DNA of 64,000 nucleotides from Ruminococcus sp. (GTDB lineage Bacteria; Bacillota; Clostridia; Oscillospirales; Ruminococcaceae). The notes beneath the pieces are model-generated. The model was not told where the DNA came from and did not search any database. It saw only the letters and a program-made list of their open reading frames with translations. Numbering within the stretch: position 1 is the first letter of the stretch; each line of letters begins with the position of its first letter. A program made the position numbers and the translations under genes. This document shows, piece after piece, positions 34,377 through 43,309 of this stretch. The stretch lies in the NCBI GenBank assembly GCA_017471405.1, contig JAFUTK010000017.1:1-64000 (forward strand), read 5' to 3'.

Positions 34377-34877
34377 TCAGCCCGCCAGCTGGGCGTATAT
34401 CCTGCCCTCGGCCTCGGTCTCCGTTATTCCCAGAGCCACAGAGAATTCCTGACAGAGCAGCGAAACTGCCGCCTTCAAAGCCGTTTCCTCGCCGGTGGAG
34501 AGGTGCTTGCCGGCATTCTCCCGCTCGATGCGGTTGTGAGCCAGCCGCTTCACCAGTGAGATGAGCCTTCTGCTGTCGTCGCTTTTGAGTATCTCGGAGA
34601 ACTGAGTGCGGCGGTCTCCCCGGGCTGCTTCCTCGCAGGGGGCGATGTCGGGTATCTCTGAAATCAGGGCATTTACCTCCTCCGCCGAGCGCAGAAAGCG
34701 CAGCTTGGAGGCTGCCATATCCTCCGGCAGATAGCAGACGGTCTTAGCCCCAGCCTCCGGCACCAGCTTTATATAGCTGCGGAGGTTCTTGCCGTCAAAG
34801 CATTTTTCCTCAAAGCCTTCCACCGTACACACCCCTACTGGGATATACATAACATAGTCGCCTGTTTTGAGCTCCAT
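34377..34877 (-). CDS. CarD/CdnL-family transcription regulator
   Basis: CarD-type proteins bind RNA polymerase beta and steady open promoter complexes. The 166-residue protein begins with the Tudor-like RNAP-interaction domain (GDYVMYIPVGVCTVEGFEEK, LVPEAGAKTVCYLPED). A helical C-terminal domain with KSDDSRRLISLVKRLAHNRI follows. The ATG at 34877 has GGAGG five bases upstream; a longer frame would enter unrelated sequence. The gene stands alone. A weak promoter match lies at 34935-34964. Confidence 0.87.
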   Translation of the reverse strand: MELKTGDYVMYIPVGVCTVEGFEEKCFDGKNLRSYIKLVPEAGAKTVCYLPEDMAASKLRFLRSAEEVNALISEIPDIAPCEEAARGDRRTQFSEILKSDDSRRLISLVKRLAHNRIERENAGKHLSTGEETALKAAVSLLCQEFSVALGITETEAEGRIYAQLAG

Positions 34878-34934
34878 ATCTTCCTCCGTTTCAAATGCCG
34901 GAGATCCTCCGGCAGAGCCTATTTCTTCGATATT

Positions 34935-34964
34935 ATTATACCATAAAAGGGGAGGCTTTCGTAA
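34935..34964 (-). promoter_or_regulatory. Possible promoter of the CarD-like gene
   Basis: On the minus strand TTACGA and TATAAT are separated by 18 bases. Confidence 0.5.
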
Positions 34965-35012
34965 TAGGCAAAATGCACGAATTTGCGCCCTTTGTGCTTT
35001 AGCAATTAGCGC

Positions 35013-35045
35013 AAAAAAGCCGCCCCCGTTTTCGGGGAGCGGCTC
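35013..35045 (-). terminator. Terminator of the cohesin-like gene
   Basis: GAGCCGC-CCCCG pairs with CGGGGGCGGCTT around a short A-rich loop on the minus strand, followed by TTTTTT. Confidence 0.88.
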
Positions 35046-35049
35046 AAAA

Positions 35050-36342
35050 TTATTTTTTCTTTCCGGGATTATCCTCCGGCCGTTTGCGTCTGGCGAACAT
35101 TTCCTGCGGGTCGGAGACCAGCTCGGGAGCGTCGTCATCGTCGTAGGCGACGAATTCCTCCTGCTCCTCCTCGGTATCGGAGGGGGCGGGCTTGCGGCGG
35201 AAGGGCTTTATTATGAAGATGAACTCCAGCGCCACTGCCGCCAGCGCGAACAGCACCGCTGCCGCTATGGCGAGGTTTCTGCCGGAGGTGTCTGGCTCGG
35301 ACGGCTCGGTCTCGGCGACGGGAGCATCCGGCAGCACAGGTGCTTTCAGCACCACCAGCTTGAAGCGCAGTTCCTTGCCGGTTATGTATTTGACTATCAG
35401 CTCGGTCTCGCCCGCGCTTTGGGGTATCAGCGCGCCCTGCTCGTAGCGGGCTACCGTCTCGTCCAGCAGCTTGACTGTCTTGATGTTGGTCTCATCGGGG
35501 ATGCCCAGCTCTCCCAGAGTGGTAGGCAGGGCGTTGTCGTAGATGTGCAGCAGCGTCAGCTGCTCAGCCTGTGATGACGGGTCGGAGGGAGCAGCGGAGA
35601 TGTCCTCATCATCGTCCTCTCGCAGCTTGACTATACCGTTCTGAACAATGTTGGGTATCTCTTTTAAGTACATATCCTCCAGTGTCTCCACCGTCACATA
35701 GATGACCGTTGAGGAAACGGAATCGTCCTTGACGGAGAAGTGCAGGGTGGTGTATACTCCGCTGAAATCGGTGCCTGCGGCGTTGATGTAGCTGAAGGTG
35801 TAGAGGCTGTCGCTGACCTGATCCACCGGCATACCGCCGATCTCATAATCGTTTATTTCGCTGCCGTTGAAGGAGAGCACCGAGTTGTCAAATTCTATGT
35901 TGAGCTTAGCAGTGGTCAGCTTCTTTTCAGGCTGGATATTCACCTTTACGTCAAAGCGCCCGTTGGTGATAGTCCCCACCTCAAGGGAGACCTTAGCCGG
36001 CTCGGTGCCTGTCTGTGACGGCTCCTCCTCGGAGGTGGAGGTGGTCTCAGCGGGGGAGGGTGAGGCGGCGGTAGTCACCGTAGCGGTCACAGTGACCTCC
36101 TGCTCTGTTGTCTTTGAGACAGCGGTGGTCTCTGTGGGGGTGGTAGTCTCGGTAGGTGAGGTCTCGGTGGGAGCCGTCTCTGAGGGAGTGGTCTCACTCT
36201 CGGGAGGGGGCGTCTCCTCCGAAACGGAGGTCTCGGGGTCGGATATTTCCGGGGGAGGCTCCTGCTCCGCAAAGGCACATAGCGACCCGCTTACAGCCAT
36301 AACTGCGGCGGCAAGCAGTGCGGTAATCGCTTTCAGCTTCAT
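35050..36342 (-). CDS. Membrane-anchored surface protein with cohesin-like domain
   Basis: A 430-residue secreted protein. The signal peptide ends near residue 25 (CAFA). A Pro/Ser/Thr/Glu-rich linker covers about 28-115. The domain at about 118-245 looks like a cohesin or related beta-sandwich (SLEVGTITNGRFDVKVNI, KLNIEFDNSVLSFNG, FSYINAAGTDFSGVYTTLHF). A second beta-rich part follows at about 270-335. One membrane helix lies near 350-375, then an acidic and finally basic cytoplasmic tail. It resembles the anchoring parts of cellulosome scaffolds, but cohesins are weakly conserved, so the assignment rests on pattern. A GGAGG site precedes the ATG. Confidence 0.72.
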   Translation of the reverse strand: MKLKAITALLAAAVMAVSGSLCAFAEQEPPPEISDPETSVSEETPPPESETTPSETAPTETSPTETTTPTETTAVSKTTEQEVTVTATVTTAASPSPAETTSTSEEEPSQTGTEPAKVSLEVGTITNGRFDVKVNIQPEKKLTTAKLNIEFDNSVLSFNGSEINDYEIGGMPVDQVSDSLYTFSYINAAGTDFSGVYTTLHFSVKDDSVSSTVIYVTVETLEDMYLKEIPNIVQNGIVKLREDDDEDISAAPSDPSSQAEQLTLLHIYDNALPTTLGELGIPDETNIKTVKLLDETVARYEQGALIPQSAGETELIVKYITGKELRFKLVVLKAPVLPDAPVAETEPSEPDTSGRNLAIAAAVLFALAAVALEFIFIIKPFRRKPAPSDTEEEQEEFVAYDDDDAPELVSDPQEMFARRKRPEDNPGKKK

Positions 36343-36378
36343 GCAGGCTCCTCCTTTCCTTTATTATGCATCTATATA

Positions 36379-36407
36379 ATTATATTACATCGCAGCCCTT
36401 TTGTCAA
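36379..36407 (-). promoter_or_regulatory. Promoter of the cohesin-like gene
   Basis: On the minus strand TTGACA and TATAAT are separated by 17 bases. Confidence 0.85.
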
Positions 36408-36509
36408 GCAGGAAAACCTTTATTTTGTGTCCGGGTGACATAGAACGCCACAATATATGCCGCTTCTACCATTCCCGATGAAACCTATAGGAATTTATTT
36501 CCAAAGCTC

Positions 36510-36538
36510 TTTACAAATGCGGATTATTATGGTATAAT
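36510..36538 (+). promoter_or_regulatory. Promoter of cysE
   Basis: TTTACA and TATAAT are separated by 17 bases. The leader is about 55 bases, too short for a T-box. Confidence 0.8.
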
Positions 36539-36601
36539 ATAAAAGGCGGCTCATTCCGCTCTAAGTAAAGACAACAACACCCATTTAAGGAGTGAAGCAA
36601 T

Positions 36602-37558
36602 ATGAACAGCATAGAAAAGAAAATAGACGGTATTGTGGAGGACCTTCTGGAAAGCTACAGCGGTGGCAAGGTCATCGACGAGGTCAAGCGCTTTGAGCAT
36701 CCGGAAAAGGAAGCAGTCATAGATATCCTTGAAAAGCTGCGCCACCTTATCTACCCCGGATATTTCAGGAACAACAGCCTGAAAATCTACACCCTGCGCA
36801 ATAACACCACAATGCTTTTGGAGGACATTATCTACAACCTCATCAAGCAGATATCCTTAGTGCTGCCTTGCAGGGAGGAGTACGCCTCTGCCTGCGAGGA
36901 GACCCTTGCTGCCGAGGCGGAGCGCATCACCTTTGAATTCCTTAAGCAGATACCCAAGATAAGAGAGTATATCGAGACAGACCTTCAGGCCGCCTATGAC
37001 GGAGACCCCGCCGCATACAGCAAGGACGAGATAATATTCTCCTATCCCGGCCTTTACGCTATCCTCACCAGCCGCATTGCCCACGAGCTGTTTGTGCTGG
37101 GAGTGCCCCTTATCCCCAGAATGATGACCGAGCACGCCCACAGCCTGACGGGAATTGACATTCACCCGGGCGTGACGCTGGGCAAGTACTTCTTCATCGA
37201 CCACGGCACCGGCATCGTTATCGGCGAGACCACAGTTATCGGCAACAACGTGAAGGTATATCAGGGCGTAACGCTGGGAGCCCTCTCCACCAGAGGTGGG
37301 CAGAGCCTCAGAAACAAGAAGCGTCACCCCACCATTATGGACAACGTCACCATCTATTCCGGAGCCTCTATCTTAGGCGGAGAGACGGTCATCGGCAAGG
37401 ACGCGGTCATCGGAGGCAACGCCTTCATAACCTCATCTGTGCCGGAGGGGGCAAGGGTCAGCATCAAGACCCAGGAGCTGCTTTACAGCTTCGGCTCCTC
37501 CAAGCCTGTGGAGAAGAAGGACTTCGAGAACGCCAACAACTGGTTCTATGTTATTTGA
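36602..37558 (+). CDS. cysE: Serine O-acetyltransferase
   Basis: CysE acetylates serine to O-acetylserine, the first step of cysteine synthesis. The 318-residue protein has an N-terminal helical domain of about 165 residues. The left-handed beta-helix of hexapeptide repeats follows: EHAHSLTGIDIHPGVTLG, FIDHGTGIVIGETTVIG, VYQGVTLGALSTRGG and RHPTIMDNVTIYSGA. Its length and the N-terminal domain match the EpsC-like long subtype. The ATG follows AAGGAG. It is monocistronic, with the terminator at 37602. Confidence 0.93.
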   Translation: MNSIEKKIDGIVEDLLESYSGGKVIDEVKRFEHPEKEAVIDILEKLRHLIYPGYFRNNSLKIYTLRNNTTMLLEDIIYNLIKQISLVLPCREEYASACEETLAAEAERITFEFLKQIPKIREYIETDLQAAYDGDPAAYSKDEIIFSYPGLYAILTSRIAHELFVLGVPLIPRMMTEHAHSLTGIDIHPGVTLGKYFFIDHGTGIVIGETTVIGNNVKVYQGVTLGALSTRGGQSLRNKKRHPTIMDNVTIYSGASILGGETVIGKDAVIGGNAFITSSVPEGARVSIKTQELLYSFGSSKPVEKKDFENANNWFYVI

Positions 37559-37601
37559 ACAGTTTATCCCTCGCCGCCTTCGTCGGCTCGGGACAATGCA
37601 G

Positions 37602-37640
37602 AAAAGCTATCCCTCCCCTTTCGGGGAGGGATAGCTTTTC
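37602..37640 (+). terminator. Terminator of cysE
   Basis: AAAAGCTATCCCTCCCC pairs with GGGGAGGGATAGCTTTT around TTTC, a very strong stem with T runs on both sides. Confidence 0.92.
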
Positions 37641-37681
37641 TGCTACATATTTCTCCTATGGGAGGGTGGGCGTTTTCCCGA

Positions 37682-37718
37682 ATAATAATAGCGCACCTCC
37701 CGGCAGGGAAGTGCGCTC
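37682..37718 (-). terminator. Terminator of the GGDEF/EAL gene
   Basis: On the minus strand AGCGCAC-TCCC pairs with GGGA-GTGCGCT, followed by ATTATTATT. Confidence 0.8.
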
Positions 37719-37727
37719 TTTGTTTGT

Positions 37728-40700
37728 TTATTTGTTTTCGCCCCACTTGATGAAGTCCTCGAATTCCAAGGGCTTTGCGTAGTAGTAGCCCTGAAAGCTG
37801 TGAACGTCGTACTGGCGGAGTATCTCGCCCATACCGGAGGTCTCGATGCCCTCAATGCAGACCACCGCGCCGTAGGTGGTGGCAACATTCACGAAGGCCT
37901 TGATGAGCTCCCGCTCCTTGTCGTCCTCCTCGATCATTCGTACAAAGCTGCGGTCAATCTTGATGGTGTCGAAGGGCAGGTCCTTGACTATGCTGACAGA
38001 TGAGAAGCCTGTTCCGAAGTCGTCCAAAGCGATCTGAACGCCCCGTCCCCGCAGGCTGACTACAATATTTCTAAGCAGCACGATATCCAGCAGCCGGCAT
38101 CTCTCGGTTATCTCAAGGCACAGGTGCTCAGACGGGAAGCCCGTCATCTCCAGTATGCCGATGACCATATCCACAAAGTTTGCCTTTTCCAGCTGAGTGT
38201 AGGAGAGGTTCACGTTGATGATGAAGTCCGGGTCGGTCTCCAATATCTTCTTTGCGTCTCTGATAGCTGTGGTGAGTATCCACTCTCCAAGGTCGGGGAA
38301 GAGGGGGTCCTGCTCCAGCAGGGGGATAAAGTGGTCGGGTGGCACAACGCCGTATTCCTCGTTCCTCCACCGCAGCAGCGCCTCGGCGCCGATGAGCCTC
38401 TCGCTCTTGGCGTCCACCACCGGCTGATAGAGCAGATAGAACCCCTTGTAGCCCTGAGCGATAGAAGCTCTGATGGCGTGGAGCTTTTCAAGCCTCTGCC
38501 TGTTGCTGCTGTTAAGGTCGTTGTTGAACACCACCAAATCGCCCTGACGGCGGGCCTTTGACTCGGTGTAGGCGAAGGTCAGGCAGGTCATCACCGTCTG
38601 GGAGTCGATGTTGAAGTTGTCAACGGCAATAGCTCCGGAATTGAGCTCCAGCATTATGTGCCTGCCGTCGATGTCGATGCCCTCCCGGTAGTGTGTGCGC
38701 AGGTCGGTATATCTTTCCTCAACCTCGTCCATAGAAAGAGTAGTGCTGACAACCGCGAACTTGGTGCCGTCCAGACGGTAAACGCTTCCGGCGTTGCCCA
38801 CGTGCTCAAACAGGAACCTGCCGAACATTTGCAGCACCAGATTGCCGAAGTGGTAGCCGTATATCTCGTTTATTTCGGAGAACTTGGCGATGCCCGCAAT
38901 GATAATGTGCATCTGATTGTTCTTGATGATGTTTGACTGTATGTCCTCAAAGAAGCCGTACTGGTTTCTGAGGCCGGTGAGGGAGTCGATGTTGCTCTGA
39001 ACGCCGTGGTCCCTGATGACTCCGCAGAAATACTCCGGGTCGCCGTTCTCGTCCTTGAGCACTATGCCCTTGCAGGTGCAGACGCTGTACTCGCCGTTTA
39101 TCTTCCTTGCGCGGTACTGCATATCGTGACCGTTCGCTTCGCCCTTGAATATCTCAGCGATGCCCTCGTGGTAGGCGTTCCTGTCATCCTCGTGGATATG
39201 CTCCTCCCAGATGTCTCCCGCGGCGAACATATACTCCCCGGGCAGCCCGAAGGAATCCACCGCTGCCTTTGACCATCTGGAATAGTCATATCTCATATCG
39301 CAGAGGTAGACATACTTGCCCTCGGCAACTATGGAGAAGGTCTCGAAGAGGCCGTCTAGCTGCCGCCTGCGTTCAGTGGGTATCTGTATTTTTATCTCCT
39401 GCTTTTCGGCGTCCTTCAGAGCCTTGCCGGACTTCAGGGCGGTTTTGTCTATGTACATATCCTCGTCAGCGCGGTTGAACACGTCGGACACCTTGCTGTC
39501 GGTCTTGCTGTCATACACGCCTATGCCCACCGCCACCGCAGGACCGTCGCCGGTCTTGAGATTCTCGATAGAGCGGTTTTTCAGGGTGGCGATAAGGGAG
39601 TCTCTCTTCTGATAGTCGCCGCCTGCCAGCACCGCCGCGAACTCGTCTCCGCCGATGCGGAACACCGGGCTGTGAGCGAAAACCCCGCATATCATTCGGC
39701 AGGCCGAGCGGATATACTCATCTCCCGCCTTATGGCCTTCTGTATCGTTGACGTGCTTAAGGTCGTTGATGTCGCAAATTACAATAGCAAAGGGGGAGTG
39801 CTCCGATGAGGCATCGATGTTGCGCTGGATAGACTCCTCAAACTCGCGGTAGGCGGTCATATTTCTGGTGCCGGTGAGGCCGTCGCGCCTTGCCAGCTCG
39901 TTGGCGCGGTTGAGAGCCTCTATCTGCTCCTGCTCCTTCTTTACCTCCTCGTCGATGTTCTCCATTCCGAGAATGAAGTGGACGTTGTCGCTGGAGCGCA
40001 TTATGGTGAGCCTTGTGTGCTCCACCCTATCCTTGCGAATGCGCCTGTAGTCAGCGCTGTACTGCTTGGAATTCTCCAGTGCGGAGATGATGTAGTCCTT
40101 GTCGAGTATAGTTATGATACGGTCCAGGTCCTCCGGGTGGACATCATAATTTGCCATTTTGAAGCTCTCCTCAAAGAAGTTGAGCCCCTCAACTCTTACG
40201 CTGGGGTCATCAGTGCTTGCAGCGGCGGAATATCTCGAATAGTCCCCGGTGTTGATGTTGACGTAGTAAAGCAGGTCATAGCGCGAGGCCAGGCTGTTGA
40301 CCATCTGGCTGTATGTGACGCTCTGTCGCTTGGTCTCCTCAAAAGCCTTCTTTGCCTCCACCTCGTCGTTGATGTTCTCAATTCCCACAAGGATATGCTT
40401 TCTGTCGCTGGCCCATATCTGCGAGCAGCGGCAGTGCATAACCTCACCGTTTATCACCAGACGGTAGGTGTCGTTGTACATCTTGGTGTTCTTGAGGTTG
40501 TTGAGCATATTCTGCTTGTCGTAAAGGGGAATTACCCTTTCGGCGTCCTCCGGGTGGACATATATTTTAAGGTTCTTCAGGCTTTCTGTAAAGAAGTCCT
40601 GCCCCTTGGGCGGAACGTGCATGCTCTTGTAAACGTCTGTCGAGGAATACTCAAAGTAGCTGTCGTCCTCCATGTTGACGTAGTAGAGGGTATCATAGTG

Positions 40701-41180
40701 GGCCGCAAGGCTCCCGGCGATCTGGTTGTAGATCTCCCGCTCCTGCTCGTACTGCTCCGCCTGCATACGCTCTCTCACCTGCTTGTCCACGTTCTGGACG
40801 CCCAGGATAAAGTAGTCGTCATCTCGGCTTATGCCTCTGATAAGGCGCAGCGAATGATATACCGGCTTGCCGTCAATGACAAGGCGGTATTCTATGCGGC
40901 GCATGGTGCCCTTCTCGACCTGCGCCATCAGGTTCTCCTTCTGGATATCCTGCATAAATATATGCTTATCCTCTTCATAGACCACCTGATCGGCATCTCT
41001 GATGAGGTTCTTGAAGAAGTCCTCGCCGCCCTGCTCTATGTGCAGCGACTGGAACTCTGTGTCGGCAGAGTACCACTGATACTCATTGGTCTTGGCGTTG
41101 ACATAGTAAACGCTGGTATATTCGATAAGCAGAGCCTCGGCTATCTTGGTAAAGATGGGGTCGTTGTTTATCATACCCAT
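37728..41180 (-). CDS. Multi-PAS GGDEF/EAL cyclic-di-GMP signalling protein
   Basis: This 1150-residue protein lacks membrane segments. Its N-terminus holds three tandem PAS-like repeats of about 130-140 residues, each with a YYVN...Y-type core (YYVNAKTNEYQWYS, YYVNMEDDSYFEYS, YYVNINTGDYSRYS). A GGDEF domain at about 430-590 keeps RIGGDEF, so it can be a diguanylate cyclase. A further PAS follows at about 600-730. A second GGDEF domain at about 735-890 is degenerate (LDGTKF in place of GGDEF). The EAL phosphodiesterase domain at about 900-1148 keeps EALLRW and DDFGTGFSS. It may make and break c-di-GMP, with the ratio set by the ligand of the PAS repeats. The ATG follows GGGAGGAATGGGT. Confidence 0.93.
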   Translation of the reverse strand: MGMINNDPIFTKIAEALLIEYTSVYYVNAKTNEYQWYSADTEFQSLHIEQGGEDFFKNLIRDADQVVYEEDKHIFMQDIQKENLMAQVEKGTMRRIEYRLVIDGKPVYHSLRLIRGISRDDDYFILGVQNVDKQVRERMQAEQYEQEREIYNQIAGSLAAHYDTLYYVNMEDDSYFEYSSTDVYKSMHVPPKGQDFFTESLKNLKIYVHPEDAERVIPLYDKQNMLNNLKNTKMYNDTYRLVINGEVMHCRCSQIWASDRKHILVGIENINDEVEAKKAFEETKRQSVTYSQMVNSLASRYDLLYYVNINTGDYSRYSAAASTDDPSVRVEGLNFFEESFKMANYDVHPEDLDRIITILDKDYIISALENSKQYSADYRRIRKDRVEHTRLTIMRSSDNVHFILGMENIDEEVKKEQEQIEALNRANELARRDGLTGTRNMTAYREFEESIQRNIDASSEHSPFAIVICDINDLKHVNDTEGHKAGDEYIRSACRMICGVFAHSPVFRIGGDEFAAVLAGGDYQKRDSLIATLKNRSIENLKTGDGPAVAVGIGVYDSKTDSKVSDVFNRADEDMYIDKTALKSGKALKDAEKQEIKIQIPTERRRQLDGLFETFSIVAEGKYVYLCDMRYDYSRWSKAAVDSFGLPGEYMFAAGDIWEEHIHEDDRNAYHEGIAEIFKGEANGHDMQYRARKINGEYSVCTCKGIVLKDENGDPEYFCGVIRDHGVQSNIDSLTGLRNQYGFFEDIQSNIIKNNQMHIIIAGIAKFSEINEIYGYHFGNLVLQMFGRFLFEHVGNAGSVYRLDGTKFAVVSTTLSMDEVEERYTDLRTHYREGIDIDGRHIMLELNSGAIAVDNFNIDSQTVMTCLTFAYTESKARRQGDLVVFNNDLNSSNRQRLEKLHAIRASIAQGYKGFYLLYQPVVDAKSERLIGAEALLRWRNEEYGVVPPDHFIPLLEQDPLFPDLGEWILTTAIRDAKKILETDPDFIINVNLSYTQLEKANFVDMVIGILEMTGFPSEHLCLEITERCRLLDIVLLRNIVVSLRGRGVQIALDDFGTGFSSVSIVKDLPFDTIKIDRSFVRMIEEDDKERELIKAFVNVATTYGAVVCIEGIETSGMGEILRQYDVHSFQGYYYAKPLEFEDFIKWGENK

Positions 41181-41230
41181 TCCTCCCGTAGTGTAAATCT
41201 GACAATGCGGGTCACAGATTGTTATATTAT

Positions 41231-41259
41231 ATTATAACATATATCCAGTATTTAATCAA
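41231..41259 (-). promoter_or_regulatory. Promoter of the GGDEF/EAL gene
   Basis: On the minus strand TTGATT and TATAAT are separated by 17 bases. Confidence 0.8.
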
Positions 41260-41290
41260 GTACAAATTACCATTTTTTATAGGAAATTGC

Positions 41291-41321
41291 AAAAAAAGAA
41301 AAGCGCCCTCAAAGAGCGCTT
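41291..41321 (-). terminator. Terminator downstream of ptsI
   Basis: On the minus strand AAGCGC pairs with GCGCTT around CTCTTTGAGG, followed by TTTCTTTTTTT. The R2 copy D lies between this hairpin and the ptsI stop. Confidence 0.75.
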
Positions 41322-41325
41322 AAAA

Positions 41326-41421
41326 TCCATCGCCGCAAGTAAATGTTTGCGCAGCAAACTTTCGTCTAATTGCTTGCAATTAGACTGGATACCTTAATTA
41401 TTATTTTTTCATTATTCATTG
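41326..41421. repeat. R2 repeat copy D (degenerate fragment)
   Basis: It shares with copy C the segments AAATGTTTGCGCAGCAAACT and TGCAATTAG-CTGGA-ACC, but has lost recognisable terminal repeats apart from TTCATTATTCATTGAG. It lies between ptsI and its terminator. GCGGCGCCAGCCGC just after it matches one R1 hairpin module, perhaps by chance. Confidence 0.6.
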
Positions 41422-41445
41422 AGCAGCGGCGCCAGCCGCCGCGTT

Positions 41446-43122
41446 TCAGGTCACACCTGCGTGAGCCTTAGCTCCCGGCAGCTGACGACATTCCTCCAGC
41501 TTGACGGTGCGTATCCGCTGGCGCAGCGGCAGCACCTGCGAGGGCGTTACGGACAGTGCATCAATTCCCAGCTTTAAGAAATCCTCGGTGAGGGTCAGGT
41601 CGGCGCCCAGCTCTCCGCATATGCTGACGGGTATGCCGTGCTTGTGGGCGTTGCGGCAGGTGATGTCAATGAATTTCAGCAGCGCCCGGTGTGTGCGGTT
41701 CTCAAAGTAGCTTTCCAGCATAAGGTTCTGCCGGTCAAAGGCTAAAACATACTGCTCCAAATCATTGGTGCCGATGGAGAAGAAATCCACCTCCGCCGCC
41801 AGCTCATCGCTGAGTATCACCGCCGCCGGGGTCTCAATCATTATACCCACCTTGACGTCCTCCCGGAAGGGCTGGTTCTTGGCGCGCAGCTGCGCCTTGG
41901 CTTCTTCTATTAGAGCCTTGGCCTGCCGCACCTCCTCAATGTCGGTGATAAGCGGCAGCATTATCGCCAGCTGACCGTAAACTGATGCCCGGTACAGCGC
42001 CCGCAGCTGGGTCTTGAACATCTCCGGACGCATAAGGCAGAGGCGTATGGAGCGCACTCCCAAAGCGGGGTTCTCCTCCTTGGCGAGGCCGAAGTATTTG
42101 ATGTTCTTGTCGGCGCCGGCGTCCATCGTTCTGATGACGACCTTCCTGCCGCCCATTCTCTCCACTACCTGACGGTAGTTGTAGAACTGCTCCTCCTCGT
42201 CGGGAACGCTGTTGCGGCCCAGATAAAGGAACTCACTGCGGTAGAGCCCAATGCCTCCCGCGTCGTTTTCCAGTGCGTAGTTGAGGTCGTTGAGACCTGC
42301 GATATTGGCAAACACCTGTATCTCAGTGCCGTCTAAGGTGACGTTTTTCCTGCCCTTGAAGCGCTTTAACAGCTCACGCTTTTTGGCCTCCTCCTCCTCG
42401 AGGCGGGCAAGGCGCTTTAAGGTCTTTTCGTCCGGGTCGATATAAAGCTCGCCGTCGTAGCCGTCGATGATAGCCTCCATACCCCGCAGCATACTTAGCT
42501 TCTCAGCACCGATGCCGATGATGGCGGGGATATTCATAGTCCTTGCCAAAATGGCGGTGTGAGAATTTGAAGAGCCGTAGCAGGTGACGATGCCCAGCAC
42601 CATAGAGAGGTCTATCTGCAAGGTCTCCGAGGGCATGAGGTCGTCGGCGCAGAGAATTACCTTTTCGGTCAGCTCGATGCGCTTTTCGTCCTTGTTCTGA
42701 ATGTGTCTTATCAGCCTGTCGCAGACGTCCTTTAAGTCGGCGGCGCGGCTCTTAATATAGTCCGAGCTCATCTTCTGGAAGGACTGAGCCAGGTCTCTTG
42801 CGGTCTGCGCCACGGCGTAGTCTGCAGAGAAGTGATCGTCGCTTATCCTGCTGACGATAGACCTGATGAAGGACTCGTCCGCCAGCAGCATTTTGTGTAT
42901 GATGAAAATGCCGGCCTCGTTCTCTCCCACCTTTTCGAGGGCGGTGGTATAGAGCTCCTCCAGCTCGGCAAGGGCATACTCTTTTGCCGCTTCAAATCTT
43001 TTGAGCTCCCGCTCCGTATCCTTGATGAGGCGCTTTGTGACCTCGTTCTCGTCCTGCTGGAAGTAGAACAGCTTGCCCTTTGCAATGCCGCCGAATACGG
43101 GCTTTCCTGATAAAATAAGCAT
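41446..43122 (-). CDS. ptsI: Phosphoenolpyruvate-protein phosphotransferase (PTS enzyme I)
   Basis: Enzyme I takes phosphate from PEP and passes it to HPr, driving sugar uptake by the PTS and catabolite signalling. The 558-residue length is typical. The active-site His is near residue 189 in SSNSHTAILARTMNIPAI. Other motifs are the PEP-binding RTMDAGADKN, GVRSIRLCL, and FSIGTNDLEQYVLA with the Cys in SICGELGAD. No ptsH or sugar-specific enzyme II gene is adjacent. The promoter at 43173-43201 has a cre-like site just downstream. Confidence 0.96.
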   Translation of the reverse strand: MLILSGKPVFGGIAKGKLFYFQQDENEVTKRLIKDTERELKRFEAAKEYALAELEELYTTALEKVGENEAGIFIIHKMLLADESFIRSIVSRISDDHFSADYAVAQTARDLAQSFQKMSSDYIKSRAADLKDVCDRLIRHIQNKDEKRIELTEKVILCADDLMPSETLQIDLSMVLGIVTCYGSSNSHTAILARTMNIPAIIGIGAEKLSMLRGMEAIIDGYDGELYIDPDEKTLKRLARLEEEEAKKRELLKRFKGRKNVTLDGTEIQVFANIAGLNDLNYALENDAGGIGLYRSEFLYLGRNSVPDEEEQFYNYRQVVERMGGRKVVIRTMDAGADKNIKYFGLAKEENPALGVRSIRLCLMRPEMFKTQLRALYRASVYGQLAIMLPLITDIEEVRQAKALIEEAKAQLRAKNQPFREDVKVGIMIETPAAVILSDELAAEVDFFSIGTNDLEQYVLAFDRQNLMLESYFENRTHRALLKFIDITCRNAHKHGIPVSICGELGADLTLTEDFLKLGIDALSVTPSQVLPLRQRIRTVKLEECRQLPGAKAHAGVT

Positions 43123-43147
43123 CCTTGCCTTACTCCCTCCTGTCTTT

Positions 43148-43161
43148 TGTAAACGTTTATA
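43148..43161. promoter_or_regulatory. cre-like operator of ptsI
   Basis: TGTAAACGTTTATA fits the catabolite-response consensus TGWNANCGNTNWCA with one mismatch in the last three bases. It sits just after the predicted ptsI start, so a CcpA/LacI-type repressor could block there. Confidence 0.55.
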
Positions 43162-43172
43162 TCTATACCTCT

Positions 43173-43201
43173 ATTTTATTACAATTTATGAAAAATTACA
43201 A
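43173..43201 (-). promoter_or_regulatory. Promoter of ptsI
   Basis: On the minus strand TTGTAA and TAAAAT are separated by 17 bases. Confidence 0.7.
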
Positions 43202-43260
43202 GTATCTTAAGCACAATTTACATATTATTAAGATTTTGTTAAGGCGCTTTGTCTGCCTAC

Positions 43261-43289
43261 TGGACAAATCCCCCGACCTGTGTTATACT
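43261..43289 (+). promoter_or_regulatory. Promoter of the HAD hydrolase gene
   Basis: TGGACA and TATACT are separated by 17 bases, 20 bases before the ATG region with GGAGG. Confidence 0.65.
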
Positions 43290-43309
43290 TTAAGGACGGA
43301 GGTGTTTGA

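Noticed and set aside
39978..41237. 419-codon open frame opposite the GGDEF/EAL gene
   Set aside because: It is antisense to PAS-like coding repeats and runs through the promoter of the real gene.
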